A stretch of 64,000 nt of DNA, taken from the NCBI RefSeq assembly GCF_003426025.1, contig NZ_QJSH01000011.1, positions 49,275-113,274 on the forward strand, given 5' to 3'. The notes under the pieces are model-generated. The model ran no database searches and had not been told where the DNA came from. It saw only the letters and a list, made by a program, of their open reading frames with translations. Shown in pieces: positions 63,874 through 64,000 of the stretch (position 1 is the stretch's first letter; each line of letters begins with the position of its first letter). The DNA is from Paraliobacillus quinghaiensis. Its GTDB lineage: Bacteria > Bacillota > Bacilli > Bacillales > Amphibacillaceae. The translations under genes and the position numbers were made by a program.

Positions 63874-64000
63874 TTGAACTACTCGGCACTGAAGTACCGA
63901 GATTCCTAAGTACAGAAACCTACCGGTTTCTAATTGATTAGGCGATCCCCTCAGGTCCTGAGGTTAAGAAGTCTTACGGCTTCATTTTTAAGATTGATTC
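63874..64000 (-). mobile_element. Right end of an IS200/IS605-type element with omegaRNA-like hairpins
   Basis: On the minus strand, beyond the TnpB-like stop codon, four hairpins follow one another: 63968-63983 (GAAG...CTTC), 63949-63963 (CCTCAGG / CCTGAGG), 63914-63931 (AGAAACC / GGTTTCT) and 63882-63901 (CTCGGTAC / GTGCCGAG). The last is followed by TAGTTCAA, ending at 63874. IS200/IS605 elements lack inverted repeats but have subterminal hairpins, and several end in TCAA. The tnpB 3' end and this region form the reRNA/omegaRNA scaffold in characterised elements. The left end is outside the window. Confidence 0.68.
63951..64000 (-). CDS. C-terminal end of a TnpB-like (IS605 OrfB) protein, partial
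   Basis: The minus strand from the right edge reads 15 codons, INLKNEAVRLLNLRT, then TGA at 63951-63953. TnpB/OrfB proteins of Firmicutes often end in a stretch like N-x-x-x-E-G/A-x-x-L-L, which this fits. The hairpin chain immediately after the stop supports the reading. The rest of the protein, including its RuvC residues and zinc finger, lies to the right of the window, so activity cannot be judged. Confidence 0.6.
   Translation of the reverse strand, partial: INLKNEAVRLLNLRT

Noticed and set aside
63855..63950. AraR operator upstream of araR
   Set aside because: The inverted repeats here (CCTCAGG/CCTGAGG, AGAAACC/GGTTTCT) do not resemble the AraR box and fit better as hairpins of the IS200/IS605 right end.

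Overview
The window is about 64 kb of low-GC chromosome from a member of the Bacillaceae. Gene content, Shine-Dalgarno sequences close to GGAGG and recognisable Bacillus-type genes (ypmRS, lia cluster, yfmR and ykpA ABC-F proteins, ypuA, helD, araR) all fit. A moderately halophilic or alkaliphilic relative such as Gracilibacillus, Virgibacillus or Oceanobacillus is my guess; the sequence does not prove the genus. No rRNA, tRNA, CRISPR array or prophage was seen.

Layout. 0-11 kb: recQ, an M29 aminopeptidase, ABC-F yfmR, an HxlR regulator, an acyl-CoA thioesterase, cardiolipin synthase, rarD and a small heat shock protein. 11-15 kb: a SAM riboswitch controlling an O-acetylhomoserine sulfhydrylase with an unusual C-terminal extension, then ypmRS. 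15-21 kb: a rearranged cell-envelope stress cluster on the minus strand (liaI-like, liaH, liaF, liaS, liaR, a HAAS/DUF1700 gene, liaG). 21-34.5 kb: topB, a lipoprotein phosphoesterase, an AIM24 protein, a nitroreductase, two transport or regulatory genes, ykpA, a Cys42 NADH oxidase and a DUF3231 protein. 34.8-41.8 kb: a complete trpEGDCFBA operon behind two tandem tryptophan T-boxes and a near-consensus promoter. 41.8-44 kb: a papain-like lipid/peptide hydrolase candidate, half of a 3-dehydroquinate-synthase-II protein, a 44-residue peptide gene and a LysM/3D wall protein. 44.3-50.5 kb: galK-galE-galT-galM with a ROK repressor facing it and a shared AT-rich operator candidate. 50.6-62.6 kb: reductases, HAD and Nudix hydrolases, an AraC/GyrI regulator, helD, an MFS pump, DUF genes, ridA and yjbQ. 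62.7-64 kb: araR, abutted by the right end of an IS200/IS605-type element.

Two things stand out. First, five dispersed intergenic elements (2.4, 10.8, 19.5, 26.8 and 58.2 kb) share related inverted ends and one or two nested palindromes. The hairpin stems differ in sequence between copies but always stay base-paired, and one element sits between liaI-like and liaH. Second, the last 127 bases hold the C-terminus of a TnpB-like protein and a chain of hairpins ending in TTCAA on the minus strand, directly against the araR ribosome binding site. If a TnpB reRNA/omegaRNA is made there, its guide would be the araR RBS and start region.

How the genes work together: tryptophan synthesis is controlled by uncharged tRNA-Trp through two stacked terminators; methionine/cysteine sulfur assimilation by SAM; galactose use by a local ROK repressor; envelope stress by LiaFSR; and arabinose use (operon outside the window) by AraR.
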